This document shows, piece by piece, positions 23,021-35,169 of a DNA stretch of 64,000 nucleotides (its first letter is position 1; the number at the start of each line of letters is the position of its first letter). The stretch is from Gnetum montanum. Lineage: Eukaryota; Streptophyta; Gnetopsida; Gnetales; Gnetaceae. Location: positions 148,895-212,894 of the forward strand of contig MNCI01030115.1 in NCBI GenBank assembly GCA_015680685.1, written 5' to 3'. Both the position numbers and the translations under genes were made by a program. The notes below the pieces were generated by a model. It was not told the origin of the DNA. It searched no databases and saw only the letters and a list, made by a program, of their open reading frames with translations.

Positions 23021-23109
23021 TCAATGTCATCTGCAAAAGCAACATACTTAGGATCATTACAACGAACATATATGAAAGTAGTTGAATAGCAAGGTGCAAG
23101 GCAATAACC

Positions 23110-23808
23110 ATGGAGTTTGACCTACACTATATAGTGCAGGCATCCACAAAAGGTCAAGCAATAGTCGCACAACTCATGGCTTCACCTATAGAAGATCAAG
23201 TGACGATAGATCCAAAATTCCTGGATGAGCATGTTAACAACATAAATCAAGTACCTGCAAACTTTAAGGTTGTCTTACACTTTGACGGTGCTTCGACCAC
23301 ACAAGGTGGTAGTGCTGCAACTATTATCACATTCCCCTTCAGGGAGATCTGACCTTTCGCATATCACTTTGCATTTCCTTGTACAAATAACGTGGTGGAG
23401 TATGAAGGACTCCTTAGAGGCATCTTAGCAGCCCAAGAGCTAGGAATCCAAGACATAGCAGTCTGATGTGATTCACAGCTGATCATTAACCAAGTCACAA
23501 AGGTTTACGCTTGTAAGGCACAACATCTACAACCTTACTGTGATCTGGCAAAGCACTTGCTTAAACAATTTGCAACCATAGATGTCCAGCATATCCCCCA
23601 CAATGAAAATGCCATAGCTAATGCACTAGCTACTTTAGCCTTAAGCATAGCGCCAAACATGTTTTCCACTTTGCCCGCTTCAGTAATGGATTGCATTGAA
23701 CCTATTACTCACACAACAAGCATTGCATCCATAAGCACAACTCACGCCCAAGAGTGGTATGACGATATTAATACATACCTCCAACAAGGAGAACCCCCAC
23801 AAACTTGA
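23110..23808 (+). pseudogene. gypsy-2 additional (archaeal-type) RNase H
   Basis: The family motifs appear in order: NFKVVLHFDGASTTQGGSAA (23250-23310), a TGA stop at 23350, NNVVEYEGLLRGILAAQELG, a second TGA, CDSQLIINQVTKVY and finally HIPHNENAIANALATLA. Asp of HFDG, Glu of EYEG and Asp of CDSQ are the metal ligands. This second RNase H between the native one and integrase is the hallmark of the Tat lineage. Confidence 0.88.
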
Positions 23809-23829
23809 ACCTTTGCCCAAAAAGACGCA

Positions 23830-24990
23830 GTGCAAAAGCCATCACAACAATACATCCTTGTACAAGATAGCACCTTGTGTCATAGATCCTATGATGGAGT
23901 ACTGTTAACTTGCATTAGCGATAGTGAAACACAAAAGATTGTTGACCAAGTCCATGAGAGACTATGTGGAGGTCATATAGCTCCTAGGATAATGGTGGCT
24001 AAAATGAAATGTCTAGGCTATTCCTAGCCTTACATGGAGCACAATTGCATCTCCAACATTAGGATGTGTGATGTGTGTCAGTGGCATGGAAACCTAATGC
24101 ACGTGCCACCCACTGAACTACATACCACGCAGATCACATGGTTGTTCCAACGTTGGGGGTTGGACATCATCAGACCTATAACGCCTAAGTCTTTTGCAGG
24201 ACATAGCTTCATCATTACTACCACTGAATATTTAACAAACTAGGTTGAATCCATTCCCCTTAGGAAAACATCGTAGTAAGTTTTCAAATTCATTTTTGAC
24301 AACATAGTGACCCAATTTGGTCTCCCCATGACTATAATCACAGACAACAGGCCACAGCTTAGCAGTGTAGAAACCAAAGCCTTCTGTGAAAACCTTGCCA
24401 TTAAGCATTCCTTCTCATCAAAATACTACCCACAGGTGAATGGCCAAGCAAAAGTAATAAACAAAGTCATCACCAACCTTCTGAAGAGGATGCTTAACAA
24501 TAGCAAACGATGGTGGCATGAACAACTAGTCTACACACTATGGGCCTACTGCACGATATACAGAACAACAAGAAGTAAAACGTCATACAGTCTTATGTAC
24601 AGATCTAAAGCAATGTTGCCTCTTGAATTGCAAGTCCCATCACTCCACATGATCCTCTCATGCTTCATTGATGAGGTTCAGAATAATGAGTTGAGAATCA
24701 TCGATCTTGACTCTATAGAGGAAGAGCACATGTAAACACTTGATCGCATCAAGTGGTACCAAGAAAAGCAAAGGCAAAAGCACCATCACAATCAGCATCA
24801 ACACCCAATCAAGAAGGGGGGCCTGGTCCTCAATGTCATTCGCGAGCCTGTGGATAAATTCTCAGCCAACTAGAAAGGGCCTTTCTTGGTTACTAAGGTG
24901 TATGACAACAGAGCCTTCAAGCTCGCTGATCTAGACAGTAATGAATTTGCCAATCTTATTAACCACTCGTACTTGAAGCCGTACTACACA
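23830..24990 (+). pseudogene. gypsy-2 integrase
   Basis: The HHCC zinc domain is readable (VHERLCGGH, then C-x-IRMCDVC), then the core: GLDIIRPI, TQFGLPMTIITDNRPQ, and YYPQVNGQAKVINK, where the catalytic Glu of the family N-G-Q-A-E is Lys. TAG stops replace Trp at 24025 and 24241. The C-terminal GPFLVTKVYDNRAFKLADLD and NHSYLKPYY match the Tat Pol end; no chromodomain. It would insert the DNA copy. Confidence 0.9.
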
Positions 24991-25027
24991 TGATATGCAA
25001 TATCACGCCAATGATAGGAGCAAGGTA

Positions 25028-25345
25028 AGCACATGTCCGCTATGACGTTAAACTAGCATAGATGTTCGCTACAATGTTAAACTGGCATAGACATCCGCTA
25101 CAACATTAAACTGGCATAGAACGTCATTGGGCTATGACACTAAACTGGCACCCATAGCATGGTCTGCTATGATCCTAAACTAGCCATCCACCATTTTCTA
25201 CAACGTTAAACTAGCATAACGGTCTGCTAGGACCTTAACCTAACATAGCACAATCTACCTAGACCTTAAAACTTGGATCATGGTCTTCTAGGACCTTAAA
25301 CTAGCACAATATGCAATCTACCAAGACCTAAAACTAGGTTCGCAG
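25028..25345 (+). repeat. GCTACAACNTTAAACTGGCATA tandem-like repeat
   Basis: About nine degenerate units of 30-40 bp downstream of pol with the core GGTCTGCTAYGACNTTAAAC followed by TGGCATA. Tandem repeats in this position are known for Tat/Ogre elements. The core also bounds the antisense module. Confidence 0.8.
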
Positions 25346-27100
25346 TTTAGCACCTACAGTTCAACACACATAATTCTGTGAACAAGTGAGTGAGAATACT
25401 GCCAATCCTTTGTCACCTACCCCATGCCTCTCAGGCCAGATGGGATGTGGTGTTGTAGTTCAAGAATGAAGTTCACGTCATCAAGGAAAAAATCCTCTAG
25501 GACATATGCAGCATCAACATCCTAGACATCTTGTTGATCTTCCGGAGATGCCTTTTCACATCTTGCTAACCTTCTGGAGCTACCATCACCATCACCAATC
25601 ATGCTGGTCATAGCTCTCACCATCAGTAGCACTCGCTAGAGTCCCAGCAGTACTGTGGCCCAACCACAGTGTTGCCATCCTCTGGCCCTCACCATCACCT
25701 AAGTCTAGAAGAGCATTCAATAGCATGGCTCCTTGCCCTGGGGCTAAGTTTCCTGGCTCCTACCTTTGGTAAGAACTCTTGAGCACCTACATCACCATCG
25801 CCTCTAGCCATTTGGGTGCCCACTTCTAGTGTGGCTATTGGAGCTTTCCAGCTTGCCACCGCTGATGCCTACACTAGCCTTCTTGCTTTGGACATTACAT
25901 GCGCCCACAACTAACACAGCATTCAAAGCCTTTGCAATGCCCCCAACAAACAAGACTTCGCTCTCATCTCACATGGTGGTTGTTTTTCTTGTTTTCTTTG
26001 TGTTGTGTTTGTAGGATGAAGCCTAGGTGGTGCCGTTCAAGGGTGCATTTCATCGTAGTGGCAAGATACCGCATTGCTCTGATGTGTCTGCTTTGGCTCA
26101 CTTAGCTACTTAAGAGTACACATCCCTACCATCCTCCTAGCCAATTGACCTCTACCTCTTGATCTTCCAATCCCCTACATCTCTTACAAGCATCCTCAAT
26201 GCACATGAAACCTTTCTTGTAGTTAGTCGTTGAACCCATGATGGGCGTAATGCAACTCGTTCCATGGGGAGCCTTTGTGGGCTGGTCAAAGCCTCAAACA
26301 GATGTAACATAACTCATCCTAGGGAAGAAACACCTATCCTACAGATGCGATGTGGTTGCCTCTATGCAAATGTTGGCACATAGTTTACTCGACAACACAA
26401 AAAGAAGAAAAAGTGAAAAAGAAAAAATAAAAAATAAAAAACAAAAAAAGAGAGAAAAAAGGAAAGAAAAAACAAAAGCAAAACAAAAAGAAAAAAAATA
26501 AAATAAAATAAAAAGAAAAGAAAACAGGACAAGCCAAGTGCCCAAGTCAAATGGCACAATTGTTGTCTCACAACCGATCCAGCCTTGGATCAACCATCTC
26601 ACAAGCACTTCGAAGAGAGGAAAAAATCCAATGGGTAGGCCATCTCCACATACTGACTCCCTCACAAGCACTCCGATGAAGGATCATGCTATGGTAATAA
26701 AGTCATTGTGGTGTTGCATCTTATAGTTATCCTCTCCATCCATTGTCCCTTGATCCAGCTCCTTAACCTATTCCTTACCATACTCCATTTCCTTAACACT
26801 CTCAAGCATATTGAAGTGTTGTCCAAGCAGGCACTGACGAGTGGTGTTGGTGTCATGTTCATCATGGTGTTTTGTATTCTTTGTCGACGTCTCTTAGGTC
26901 AATCCTCCATATGTCAATAAAGAAGGGCCAATAAAACACCACCAATTTCGAGCTCCTGCAGTTCAATGGCAAATTTTTCTAAGTGTCAAAACTTGGATAA
27001 AATTTTTCTAAGTCTAGTGTCATGTTGTGTAGCATAGATAGTGTAGCATACCTAAAGTCCTAATTTTTGCAAAATTTCTCTAAGTCTACCTATTACGCTC
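25346..27100 (+). other. gypsy-2 3' untranslated region
   Basis: No supported gene. 26397-26530 is almost pure A/G with scattered C and T, a low-complexity purine tract too far from the LTR to be the plus-strand primer. Confidence 0.55.
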
Positions 27101-27720
27101 TCCAGCACAGCTAGCATAGCACACACTTTCATGGCTAGTCTACACAAATGTCAAGCCAGAAGTGGTCAAGGATCACTTGGGATGGACCAAACAATTTGGC
27201 AGATTTTCTATCTCTTGAGCTGTCAAGCTCACTACGCTCTCTAGTATGCCTAGCTTGACACATGACCTAGTTGCCAGTTCACCCAAGCACTAGGCTAGAG
27301 TCTGTCAAAAGTGCTTAGCATGAAAAAAATAGTTTGGCAAATTTTCTATCTTTCGGGTTATCACGCTTTGCTACGCTGCACAGCGTAGCCAGCTTGACAT
27401 AGGTTTTAGGACCAAATTTTGCCTAAGTGCTGGACAAGGATCTATCAAGCAAGCTCAACATGGAAGATGCATTTGGTGGTTTTCTAACTTCCAAGGTTGC
27501 CAGTCCTGCTACACCCCAAAGTATGGTCAGCATACCACAAAGAAACATTGCAAATTTTGTCAAAATTTATCAAAGTACTCATGCTACGCTCTGCTATGCT
27601 GTGCAGTGTAGATAGCGTGACGAATGTAGCAACTTAAAATCTGCAAAAATTTTACTAAGTGTTCATGCTATGCTCTACTACGTTGAGCAGCATAGCCAAC
27701 TTGACACATGGAAAAAGCCT
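27100..27720 (+). repeat. dispersed hairpin motif GCTACGCTG-n-CAGCGTAGC
   Basis: The best copy at 27369-27388 is an inverted repeat with two 9-bp arms and a 2-base loop. Related copies lie near 27110, 27235, 27585 and 27665, each followed by AGCTTGACA or AGCGTGAC and preceded by TTTTCTAAGTGT. Confidence 0.7.
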
Positions 27721-27853
27721 CCAGAAGCTTCTAGAACTTAGCATCGCCCTTATTTTAGCTTCAACATCCCTCCAATGACCAAGATCAACAATTTACCTTA
27801 CTTTTGCATCCCCCATTGATCCCCAAAATTGTCCCTACACTTGACCCTACTTT

Positions 27854-27866
27854 GAAGAGGGGGAAG
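27854..27866 (+). other. gypsy-2 polypurine tract
   Basis: GAAGAGGGGGAAG just before the inferred start of the 3' LTR, the usual plus-strand primer. Confidence 0.65.
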
Positions 27867-27867
27867 A

Positions 27868-28804
27868 CGTAGTCCTAGAGCATAGACTCCAAGTTGCATT
27901 TGTTTTGGCACTATTTGTAGGTACATGATAGTTTCTCAAACTCTGGCATGTGTAGTCCGAGTGGTGTGGTCATAGTTCGTCAATCTCTAGGTTCCCATTC
28001 CTGTCTTGCAGAGCATAACACTTTGAGCATAACATGTCAACATGACATGTTCACGCATGTGCCACGTAACATCCAAGCCATGTGGTGTCCAGTCTGCATC
28101 TCACAACCCTAGCCCTATAAATACCCCAATGATCAACATTCTAGAGGTTGGAAAATCATTTGAACATTGAGCATTCGACCATTCCTAGCATCTTTGCTAC
28201 TCCCACACCTAAGCACCCAAGCTTGACACCTTGGCAAGTACCGCAACACAATCTTCCCTTGCACCAGCAGAGCTTGACGACTACCAACCCAACAAGTCCA
28301 GCCTTTTTTGTAGCTGCCAATACCACATCTGTGACATCCCAAAGACTGTGACCACACCGCTTCACTGCCGTTGTGCCTATCTAATGCCATGTACCAATTT
28401 CACACACTGTTCAATCAAAAGTTATGCTTCTCGATCTTGGGGTGGTGCACTTCTCCACCTAAACTCTTGTTCCATTTTCTTTTAGCATTTGTTTCAAATT
28501 TTTAGCATAATTTTTTTGCATTTTTTCTACTGTCAACACGCACTTGCATATCCACATTACTATTTTTTCAGGTTGAGACTCTACATTACATTCTTGCTCA
28601 TTGTCCCCTCTTTCACACAAAACTCACTAAAAACTCTTTTTACAAATGGTTATTATTACACCATGTAAGTCCCTATCTAATCAACTAGACTGTTCAGGGC
28701 ACTCATTTCCATTTCTCCAAGCACAACCTCACATGGATTCAGAGTTAGGTTGTAAGCCCGCGGACCTCTCAATGTTCCAACCATCGACATTTTCAAATGT
28801 CACA
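27868..28804 (+). mobile_element. gypsy-2 3' LTR
   Basis: About 937 bp, from the polypurine tract to AAATGTCACA. Its last 711 bp align with the 5' LTR, with a TATA box at 28114-28122. The expected TG start reads CG, a possible point change. The flanking sequence at 28806 resumes coiled-coil copy 1. Confidence 0.8.
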
Positions 28805-28805
28805 A

Positions 28806-30200
28806 CAAGCTTCATATACTCTATCATCTCCTCAATCTGCATCTCTTTCATGCAAATCTCTACTTTATTATAGTCATTGAGCCCATCAAAGATAGGCTAC
28901 CAAACATCACCTCCTTTCTTGAGCTACTGAAGGGCCTCATTGACCTTCACCTTCATCATCTGGATGTGTTTTTCATTGATTTCTTTCTATAGACCAACCT
29001 AATCTCTGTAACGGTTCTTGACTCTCTCAGATTTGAGAGCCTTATTCTTTCAGGAAACTATCTTTGTCACAAATTTTTGTCGAAGGGCTTCAACTTCCTC
29101 CATGGAGAGATTTCTATTTTTGGCATCAATCTCCTTAGTTTAGTGTTCACTTTGGCTAGTTTCTCTTACTGTTGATGGATAAATTCTTGCATTTGTAGCT
29201 TTTGCACATCAACATTCCACAGGTGATGATTCTCTACATTAGGATTTCATTCTTGTGGTGTCTAGTCCAAGCCCTTCTGATTGGTGTATGTCTTCGCATT
29301 GGCCATGAATTGGTCAAAGATGGTTGTCTCCTTTGCATTCTTAACTTGTTTGAGCCTATCCTAAAGCTGTTGGAAAGCTTCATCACTTGTCAATGCAAGG
29401 TTGAGAAACATGGGATCGACTAGGCAGGCTCTTAATTCAACAACCTCTGCAACCAAGCATTGGTTCTTAGCTTGGGTTGTTTCAAGTTTCCCCTTCAATA
29501 TTTTGCTCTTGCCCCTTTCTTCAAGCAACTCCAACTAGGTTGCAGTGATGGTTTCTAGAAGATTGAAGATATCTGGAATCGATTGCCCAGTTTCCACTAG
29601 TCGATCTAGCAACTCCTCATGCAAGGTTTTACTTAATTTGTTGCTAACTGTTCTTGCAAACATCTACACATCTCTAAGTGCAAAAAAATTTGATACAAAT
29701 GCTGCATGCACATTTAAGTCCTCGGCAATTCTATCAACAATCACCTCTACTACTATCTCCTTCCCATGGTATTGCATCATCAAGACAATTTCCCCCTCTC
29801 CCTCCTCCAAACACACCAAAAAAATAGTAGCATTCCCAAAAATTTCTAGGAATTTCTGTTGTTGAGAGAGATATACCATTACCTCTTGGGCATTAGAATT
29901 TGATCTCATAGGTAACTACATTCATTAGACAGAGAAAATTGATCCACCTTTTTCCATCTAGCTAATTGTTCGAGCCACTTCGTTGAGGTGACTCATTGTT
30001 GAGTGATACACAAATGGATCACCACTGCTCGTTCCTACTCGTTGCTCTTGCTCACACAAGAGTTGCTCTTAGATTTCGTGCATGTGTTCAAGGGCAACAA
30101 AGGCCTCCAACATTGTTTCATGAGTGGGTAGTGGAGGTGGTGGTCACTGCTCCTCTTCTTGGATGATCTTAATAGGCACCTTACATCGACTAAAAGACTC
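28806..30200 (-). pseudogene. post-integrase coiled-coil ORF, copy 1, 5' part
   Basis: Minus-strand remnant with long Glu/Lys/Leu-rich stretches and frequent stops. An open part at 29664-29909 reads SQQQKFLEIFGNATIFLVCL and IVVEVIVDRIAEDLNVHAAF. It aligns with 30960-32310 (copy 2), where the matching part reads MKVVGNRVGEALNVPIVSIS. It continues at 10890 after the nested gypsy-2. The protein would be mostly helical; no enzymatic motif is visible. Confidence 0.6.
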
Positions 30201-32830
30201 GTTATCATACCCCCATAATTGATTAACAACTCGTCCTCAAGAGAACAAAAGTAGGATCAAGTTATTTACAAAATTTTGAAAGTATGAAACTAACAACTAA
30301 CTAACCAATAATAATAAACAACTCTAAGTGCTACATTACAAAATATTTGAGTTTTTATATTGAGAGCAATCAAAATTAGACACCAGGAAAAATTTAGTAG
30401 CCGCTATATAAAATTGATTGGGATGGAATTATCACACCGTTCCTAGAGGTGGAGGCTCCTAACACTTAAATGATCCCTCATCATATCCTCATCTAGCTAG
30501 TGCTCTCGTCTACCCTACTACTGCATCCAAAAACTTGAAGGCATCCAACAGTACCTTCATTTTTTCTTCCTTACTCTATGGATCATTGATAGTTGAAGAA
30601 ACATCACCTAGATTGATTGGTGTTGGTATATTTCATAGATATGGTATTGTTGGAAGCACTGCCTTCATATCCACAAACTAGGCTACAAAATTTTTATGTT
30701 CCATGTTGAATGCACGAACAAGGTTCTATAGTTCCTAGTGATCATTCATTCTTCTACCTAGGCTCTCGAAAACTAATCATTGATCTTTAAACTTGCTCTT
30801 AAGAACCTTGAACTCTACATTAGCTATTTTTAACTTTTGCTTTCTCCCTTTATGGAGCTTTAACTTCAACTCATAGAGGTGGTAGGAGCTGGCCACTTGC
30901 TTCTCTAACTCTAGCCTTAGCCTTGTTGTGGTCAACATTGCCAAGTTTACATAGCAAATGTTAACTAACTTCATATACTCCATCATCTCTTCAATCTGCA
31001 ACTCCTTCAAGTGGATTTCTACTTGGTTTTATGCATTAAGTTCATCAAAGATGGTTTGTCAAGCAATGCCTCTTTGCTAAAGTTGCTAGATGGCTTCATT
31101 CGCCTTCATCTTTGCAACTTGATTTCTTTTTCATTTACCTCTTTAAGCATTTTGACTTGGTCTTTGTAATAATTCTTCATCTTCCCATATTTGAGAGATT
31201 CATTCTTCTAGGTAGGAATCTTGATGGTAGTCTTTTGGTGAAGGACACAAACTTGCTACAGTAAGAGATTTCTATTTTCTGTAGCCAACCTCGTGACATC
31301 CTAGTTTACCTTGGTAAGCTGTTCTTGTTGTTGGAGGATGTATTCTAGTAGTTTCTTCTTCTACTTCTTAACTTCTATAGACACTAATTCTCCCTAATCA
31401 AAGTTATGTTTTCCTTGCATATGTCTTGAAGATCATGACTCATAGAATTCATCATAGCTTCAAACTATGATGCATTGAATATTTTCATCTCCTTAACATT
31501 CTCAACCTCTTGAAGTCTTTGCTAAATTTATTAGAAGAATTCATCTCTAGTAATTTTTGGCTACAAAATGGATGGATCTGACAAGCAAGCTCTCAATTTT
31601 GCAATCTTTGCTACCAACCATCAATTGCTTGTGGTGGCTTCCTTAAGCTTCACATGGGTGACTAAGAGCTTGCCCCTTATTTCTAATAGTTGTGTCTAAG
31701 TTAATACAATATCTTTTAGGAGATTAAATATCTTTGAAATTGGTTGCTTAGTTACAACCAATTACTCTAGCACTTCCTCATGTTGTGTGAGACTCATTCT
31801 CTTGCTTTTGACTCTCGCATACATTTGAATATTTGCAATTGTAGCAATATTAGAAATAGATACTATAGGAACATTCAAAGCTTCACCTACTCTATTCCCC
31901 ACCACCTTCATTGTTCTCTTTTGGTTCTTGTGTAGTATAACCAAGACTATTGCATCTTCCCTTTCCTCCAACATGATGGAGAAAGCTATTGCATTCTAAA
32001 CATTTCAAGAAATGATTACTTCATGATCAATATAGTGATCTTGGATGTTGAAATCAATGTAAACATAAGCTTGGTCCCTTCGTGGAGAGAATAGATGGAT
32101 TAGGTCATCTGCCGATGAACTAATGGTTCTTGCTACTTCATTGAGGTGGTTCATGGTCGGATGGTACACTGAGGGCTCACCACCATTCCCGAAAGCTTTT
32201 TAATACAATTGCTACTTCCTAAGTTTCCTTAGGCATTCGATAACTACTGCCATTTCAAGCATCATCTCAAGTGCTGATGCTAGTGGTGGAGGTGGTGCCT
32301 CCTCTTAGACTTTGGTAGGAGCTTTGTCTTTCATCATCTCCTACCATAATGTGGTAAGAACCCTATAGACTACATCATTAGAGTAGTGAGCAATTCGTCC
32401 CCTTTTGTAAAGTTTTTGAATGAGGCATGGAAATGGAAGTGTCTTCCAATCCTTCTCATTTTCCTTCAATCCCTTCTCAATCTCTAAGAAGATGAGCTAA
32501 GAAAGATTGCCTAAGAATTGTTTGCTCAAAGCCACACATCCCCTTGTAGAGAATGTTGTAACCTTACTTGGTCTCACCGTTGGATTGAGATAATAGACTG
32601 TAATCTTGAAGTGGGCACACTCTGCTTTGGTGCTAACACCATACTCCTTACAGTTCACTCTATAGCATCACTGATTCTATTATTTCTTAATCTTTGCATC
32701 TTCTCGGTTGAAGACTTCTGCCAAATTTATCCTAGTGTTAGGCAATCCAAGGGCTTTGACGATGGCTTATATAGAGTAGGAGATGGTAATATCTTTGATC
32801 TTTATAGTCACATCTCCTTGGTAATTATTT
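30200..32830 (-). pseudogene. post-integrase coiled-coil ORF, copy 2
   Basis: A second, complete copy of the block on the same strand. Open parts include 30777-31010 (MKELQIEEMMEYMKLVNICY, then LELEKQVASSYHLYELKLKL) and 31762-31974. It ends at about 30200 with TTATCATACCCCCATAATTG, the same purine-tract sequence that precedes LTR A, but here runs straight into copy 1 without an LTR. The N-terminal 500 bp (32310-32830) have no partner in copy 1. Confidence 0.6.
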
Positions 32831-32839
32831 TAAAATAGG

Positions 32840-35165
32840 AAAGTCTCCCCTAGGTTTCATTTCCAACTAATGGAAATGGTGGATCATAACAAAGATCCTT
32901 GAAACTGCATTCGAACCTCTTCCAACACCAACTCTAAAAAGGATCCAAAGTTTAGTTCTTGAAAAACTATGCTTTAGACTTCCTTGCTTCTCACCTTTTC
33001 TAGGAAAGCCTTCATGAGAGAGACCTCTAGGTTTGACCTGGGTCTTGGAACCTCATCCTACTTAGACTACCTTGTGTATACAATAAGAATTTGGTGAATA
33101 GATTCCACCTCGAGTTCTTTTTGTAAGGGCCTAGTGACATGTGTCACCTGAGCATTTCCCTCTTCCTCTCCTTGTTCTTTTCTCTCTAGGCTGGAATGAT
33201 CCACCTGCTTATGGTCCCCATTTTAGTGCCATCTGCAATCATATAGATGAACCTAGATCAATTGTTTTGATTTCATCTCTTAAGCCTAATTATCTTTTGA
33301 TCATTTTTTGTGTTAGTAATGGTGGAAGATTTGATTGTTAAGGTTCTTAGTGGTTGCAGATGTGAAATATATTTTTAAAAATATGTTTCAAAGGTAGTTA
33401 GCTTAGTGGTATTGTTAATATTTTCTTCTTTTAGTATTATTTTAATACTTGATCTACAAGATGTTAGCAAGTTTTGTTAATAGATTTTGATGTTGAAGCC
33501 CCCATGATGTATAACGTATCTTTGGAAGCTCACAAGGCAAAAAAAAAAAAAAATGGGTCAAATTATGTATGTTGAGAGAAAGTTGTGGCTTCTAGAATAT
33601 GTTAAGCTCTAAAACCTACAAAAACTTCCTCTACATTTGAAGAAAAATGTGAAATTTGGTGCTAAGGACCATGCACATATATAGTTTTTTTAGGTTGTAT
33701 AGATGTAGCCAATCACACTCATTTTCCAATTAAGAAACTAAGGGATTTTTGAAAATTTTGAAAGTGAAACAAGAGCCAAATGGAAGCTAAAAAGGAATGA
33801 AGAAGGCAAATAACAAATCATTAGTTATGTGATTAAGAATTAGAGTAAAAAGATCTTTGTGAATGCTTAAATAAGACATGTTTCCAAAACAAAATAAAAG
33901 ATAACACAAATTTGGATGATGCAAATCATCAAGATTTCAGGCAAATGAATTGAGGTATGTAGTGATGGGATGTAAACTAGATAGTTAAAGAGCTATGCAA
34001 GTGGTCCTCCCTAAAGTAGGTTGATGTCCAAAAATGTCCTTGCATAACCATATCTCAAGGAGAAAATGGGCACCTTGAAAATTTAATGTTGATCTAGGTT
34101 AAACACCATACTCAGATATTGCCCCTAGGATTTCATAGTTTACAAAACCAAAAATTATCAGAACAACCATGGTACATATTAGTGATGTGTGAAAAATGGA
34201 GTTTAGAAAGGGTTGCTAGAAAAAGTAGGACAAAAGAGTCTAGATCATTGTGGCAAAATACCCTTGTAAATTGAGTAATTAAGATGATATGTATACCAAC
34301 TTGTTTAGATTTCAAACCAAGTTCATAACATTAGAAGTGACCTTAGATTGCTATGCTTCACCCTTCCTACCACGATGAGAATATAACAACCATAGGGGAT
34401 GATCATCACTCTACAAGACTAAGAAAAGAAGGACAAAAAAAAATACTTAGGCATTTTAAAGAAGAAATTTGGGCCTTAGTTAGAGGGATGTCTTCAAGCA
34501 TGGGTAACATGTCTTTCCAACGTCGTAATGAGTGCTGATATCCCAAGAGATCTTTGAAGAGGTGTGCTTTTATTCCTTTAAAAAAAAAAAGAAATCACAC
34601 TTTATAAAGATATACTTCCTTTTTGGATTAAAAGAGAAGTGATGATACATTCCCTGGGAAGTCATGAGACTCATGAAAAAAGTCAACAAGGAAACTCAAC
34701 AAATCTCCTTGAGACCACACCCTTTTCCATTCCCACTTGGTCCTTTCTTTATTCAGTGAGCACTAAGATTACAAGTTATTTTTATTTTTAGTTTTAATGT
34801 AAGAAAACCATAGTGTTGTCATGAGACACATCTCATATCAAGACAGGTGGAAAGGGTGGATGTCATGTACAATTGTATAACTAACAACTCATTAGTAGAG
34901 AGCATAATCCCAAAAGCAAAGTTGGTTTGCACATATAAATAACAATCTTGACAACTACATTTAGTAATTTTCAACATTTGCAACAATAATAGAATAAAAT
35001 CAAACATTGCAAAAGCATGCATGATGTGATGACGAATGAGTAAAATACAATAAAATAAAATATATAAGAAATGTCAAAATGTAAAGAAAAATGGAAAATG
35101 TATGAAAAACAATGTAAAAAAAAAAAAGATAAAAACTTTCCTCTTTAAGCTATTAAGTTAGATGG
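32840..35165 (-). other. Athila-like element, region between integrase and third ORF
   Basis: AT-rich and non-coding as far as I can see, with poly-A runs near 33538 and 34579. The minus strand near 35170 reads TCATGGGGGAGATAACC, resembling a purine tract at the end of pol. Confidence 0.4.
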
Positions 35166-35169
35166 TTAT

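Larger units (their letters stand above)
10892..28804 (+). mobile_element. gypsy-2, Tat/Ogre-like LTR retrotransposon, nested
   Basis: A 17.9-kb element with 5' LTR, primer site, gag, protease, antisense gene, RT, RNase H, archaeal-type RNase H, integrase, long 3' untranslated region with repeats, polypurine tract and 3' LTR. Dual RNase H and great length are marks of the Tat lineage (Ogre, Retand). It interrupts coiled-coil copy 1 of the Athila-like element; about 180 bp of the target and about 220 bp of the 5' LTR are missing at the left junction, so no target-site duplication can be scored. Confidence 0.88.

Noticed and set aside
26397-26530. polypurine tract of gypsy-2
   Set aside because: It lies about 1.4 kb from the LTR and is low-complexity A-rich; the short GAAGAGGGGGAAG at 27854 fits better.
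28806-32830. J domain in the coiled-coil ORF of the Athila-like element
   Set aside because: I looked for CPY/HPD-like blocks as in the LINE and found none; the two coiled-coil modules seem unrelated.
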